Assembly (NCBI GenBank): GCA_963792405.1
Contig: CAWBVU010000005.1
Coordinates: 1-64,000 of the forward strand
Length of the DNA stretch: 64,000 nt
Direction: 5' to 3'
From: SZUA-442 sp963792405
GTDB taxonomy: Bacteria > Actinomycetota > Acidimicrobiia > Spongiisociales > UBA5794
The translations under genes and the position numbers were made by a program. Numbering within the stretch: position 1 is the stretch's first letter; every line of letters begins with the position of its first letter. The notes beneath the pieces were generated by a model. It had not been told where the DNA came from. It was given only the letters and a program-made list of their open reading frames with translations, and did no database searches. Shown here piece by piece: positions 63,552 through 64,000 of the stretch.

Positions 63552-64000
63552 TCACCACCCTGGGTTCTCGGGCTGCGTTGCGTCGATCACGATGTCGAAT
63601 GTGGCGGACCCACCCTGCAGGTCGTTGCCCGCGGTCTCATCGAGGTAGAACGCGAAGCGGTAGCAGTGTGTGGAGTTCACCGGCAGGTTCGCGCCACCGT
63701 GGTACGTGTTGTCCGCGTTGTCGAACTCGAGGGCGCTCAGCGGGCCGTCGTAGAGGACACTCGCGGTCGAGGCGCTGATGTCGTTGCTGACGCACGCACC
63801 CTGCTCGACCTGAACCTGGAGCGCCGCCCAGAAGCCCGGCGTACTCGAGGTCTTCGACGACGTGTACCGGTACTTGACGGCCAACGAGGAGTCGACGGCG
63901 GGCTTGTTCTGGACGCTGATCATGATCTTGTCTGACAAGGCGCCGGGCGCGAGGTCCTCGACGTCGAGTTCGACCCCCGTTGGGTCGTACCACTCCATCG
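63552..64000 (-). CDS. TasA/camelysin-like SipW-processed exported protein (cut by window edge)
   Basis: About 149 C-terminal residues are visible; the gene continues beyond 64000, so the signal peptide is not seen. PGALSDKIMISVQNKPAVDSSLAVKY, SSKTSSTPGFWAALQVQVEQG, SALEFDNADNTYHGGANLPVNSTHCYRFAFYLDETAGN fits the TasA/camelysin pattern of surface fibre proteins cut by SipW. Cysteines in GACVSN and THCYRF may bridge. Its position just upstream of the SipW-like gene supports the call. Confidence 0.7.
   Translation of the reverse strand, partial: MEWYDPTGVELDVEDLAPGALSDKIMISVQNKPAVDSSLAVKYRYTSSKTSSTPGFWAALQVQVEQGACVSNDISASTASVLYDGPLSALEFDNADNTYHGGANLPVNSTHCYRFAFYLDETAGNDLQGGSATFDIVIDATQPENPGW

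Overview
The window is 64 kb of high-G+C bacterial DNA from an actinobacterium-like genome. Supporting signs are C/G-ending codons, an F420-type (Ddn-like) oxidoreductase, BTAD/AfsR-type and LAL-type regulators, a SigE-type sigma factor with an adjacent membrane partner, and many leaderless genes (a TAnnnT box six or seven bases before an ATG or GTG). I cannot name the genus. No rRNA, tRNA or CRISPR array was found.

Region 1 (1-20 kb) is chromosomal background rich in signalling and envelope genes: a response regulator-cyclase coupled to a truncated membrane sensor, a second membrane cyclase, an AAA/LuxR regulator, cupredoxin proteins (one with five copper-domain repeats), an Eis-like acetyltransferase, a vapBC pair, a CPBP protease, an acyltransferase, a lipoprotein and a sigma factor operon. 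At 10752-11285 an AhpC/TSA-like thiol protein carries an in-frame TGA exactly where the first cysteine of its CxxC motif should be. A SECIS-like hairpin follows at the right distance, so I call it a candidate selenoprotein.

Region 2 (about 21.4-38.3 kb) looks like an acquired defence island. It holds a tyrosine recombinase with a ribbon-helix-helix partner, a small protein paralogous to one at 17.2 kb, a Fic protein, an AbiEi/AbiEii pair, about 3.8 kb of lower-G+C sequence I cannot assign, a metallopeptidase, a complete type I restriction-modification operon (hsdM-hsdS-hsdR), a divergent ArdA antirestriction gene, and an unrecognised gene whose 3' end runs into background sequence. From about 25.5 to 37.4 kb the frames are broken many times by single-base indels while the motifs remain intact. 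This points to poor sequence quality more than to gene death.

Region 3 (38.5-44.8 kb) is a carbohydrate cluster: two GT4 glycosyltransferases, a GH130-type phosphorylase/hydrolase, an alpha/alpha-barrel-like protein and a second toroid-like protein. Region 4 (44.9-49.1 kb) has an M28 peptidase fused in frame to a Sir2 deacetylase. It diverges from an XRE regulator across palindromic operators and is followed by a HAD protein and a PP2C phosphatase pair. Region 5 (49.4-64 kb) holds a large BTAD/AfsR regulator with a decayed duplicate at its 3' side, a small secreted protein with a strong terminator, a two-component system coupled to a TPR protein, a PfkB kinase fused to a four-cysteine domain (frame broken once), an MMPL transporter, an M29 aminopeptidase, and a SipW-type signal peptidase next to a TasA/camelysin-like exported protein cut by the right edge.
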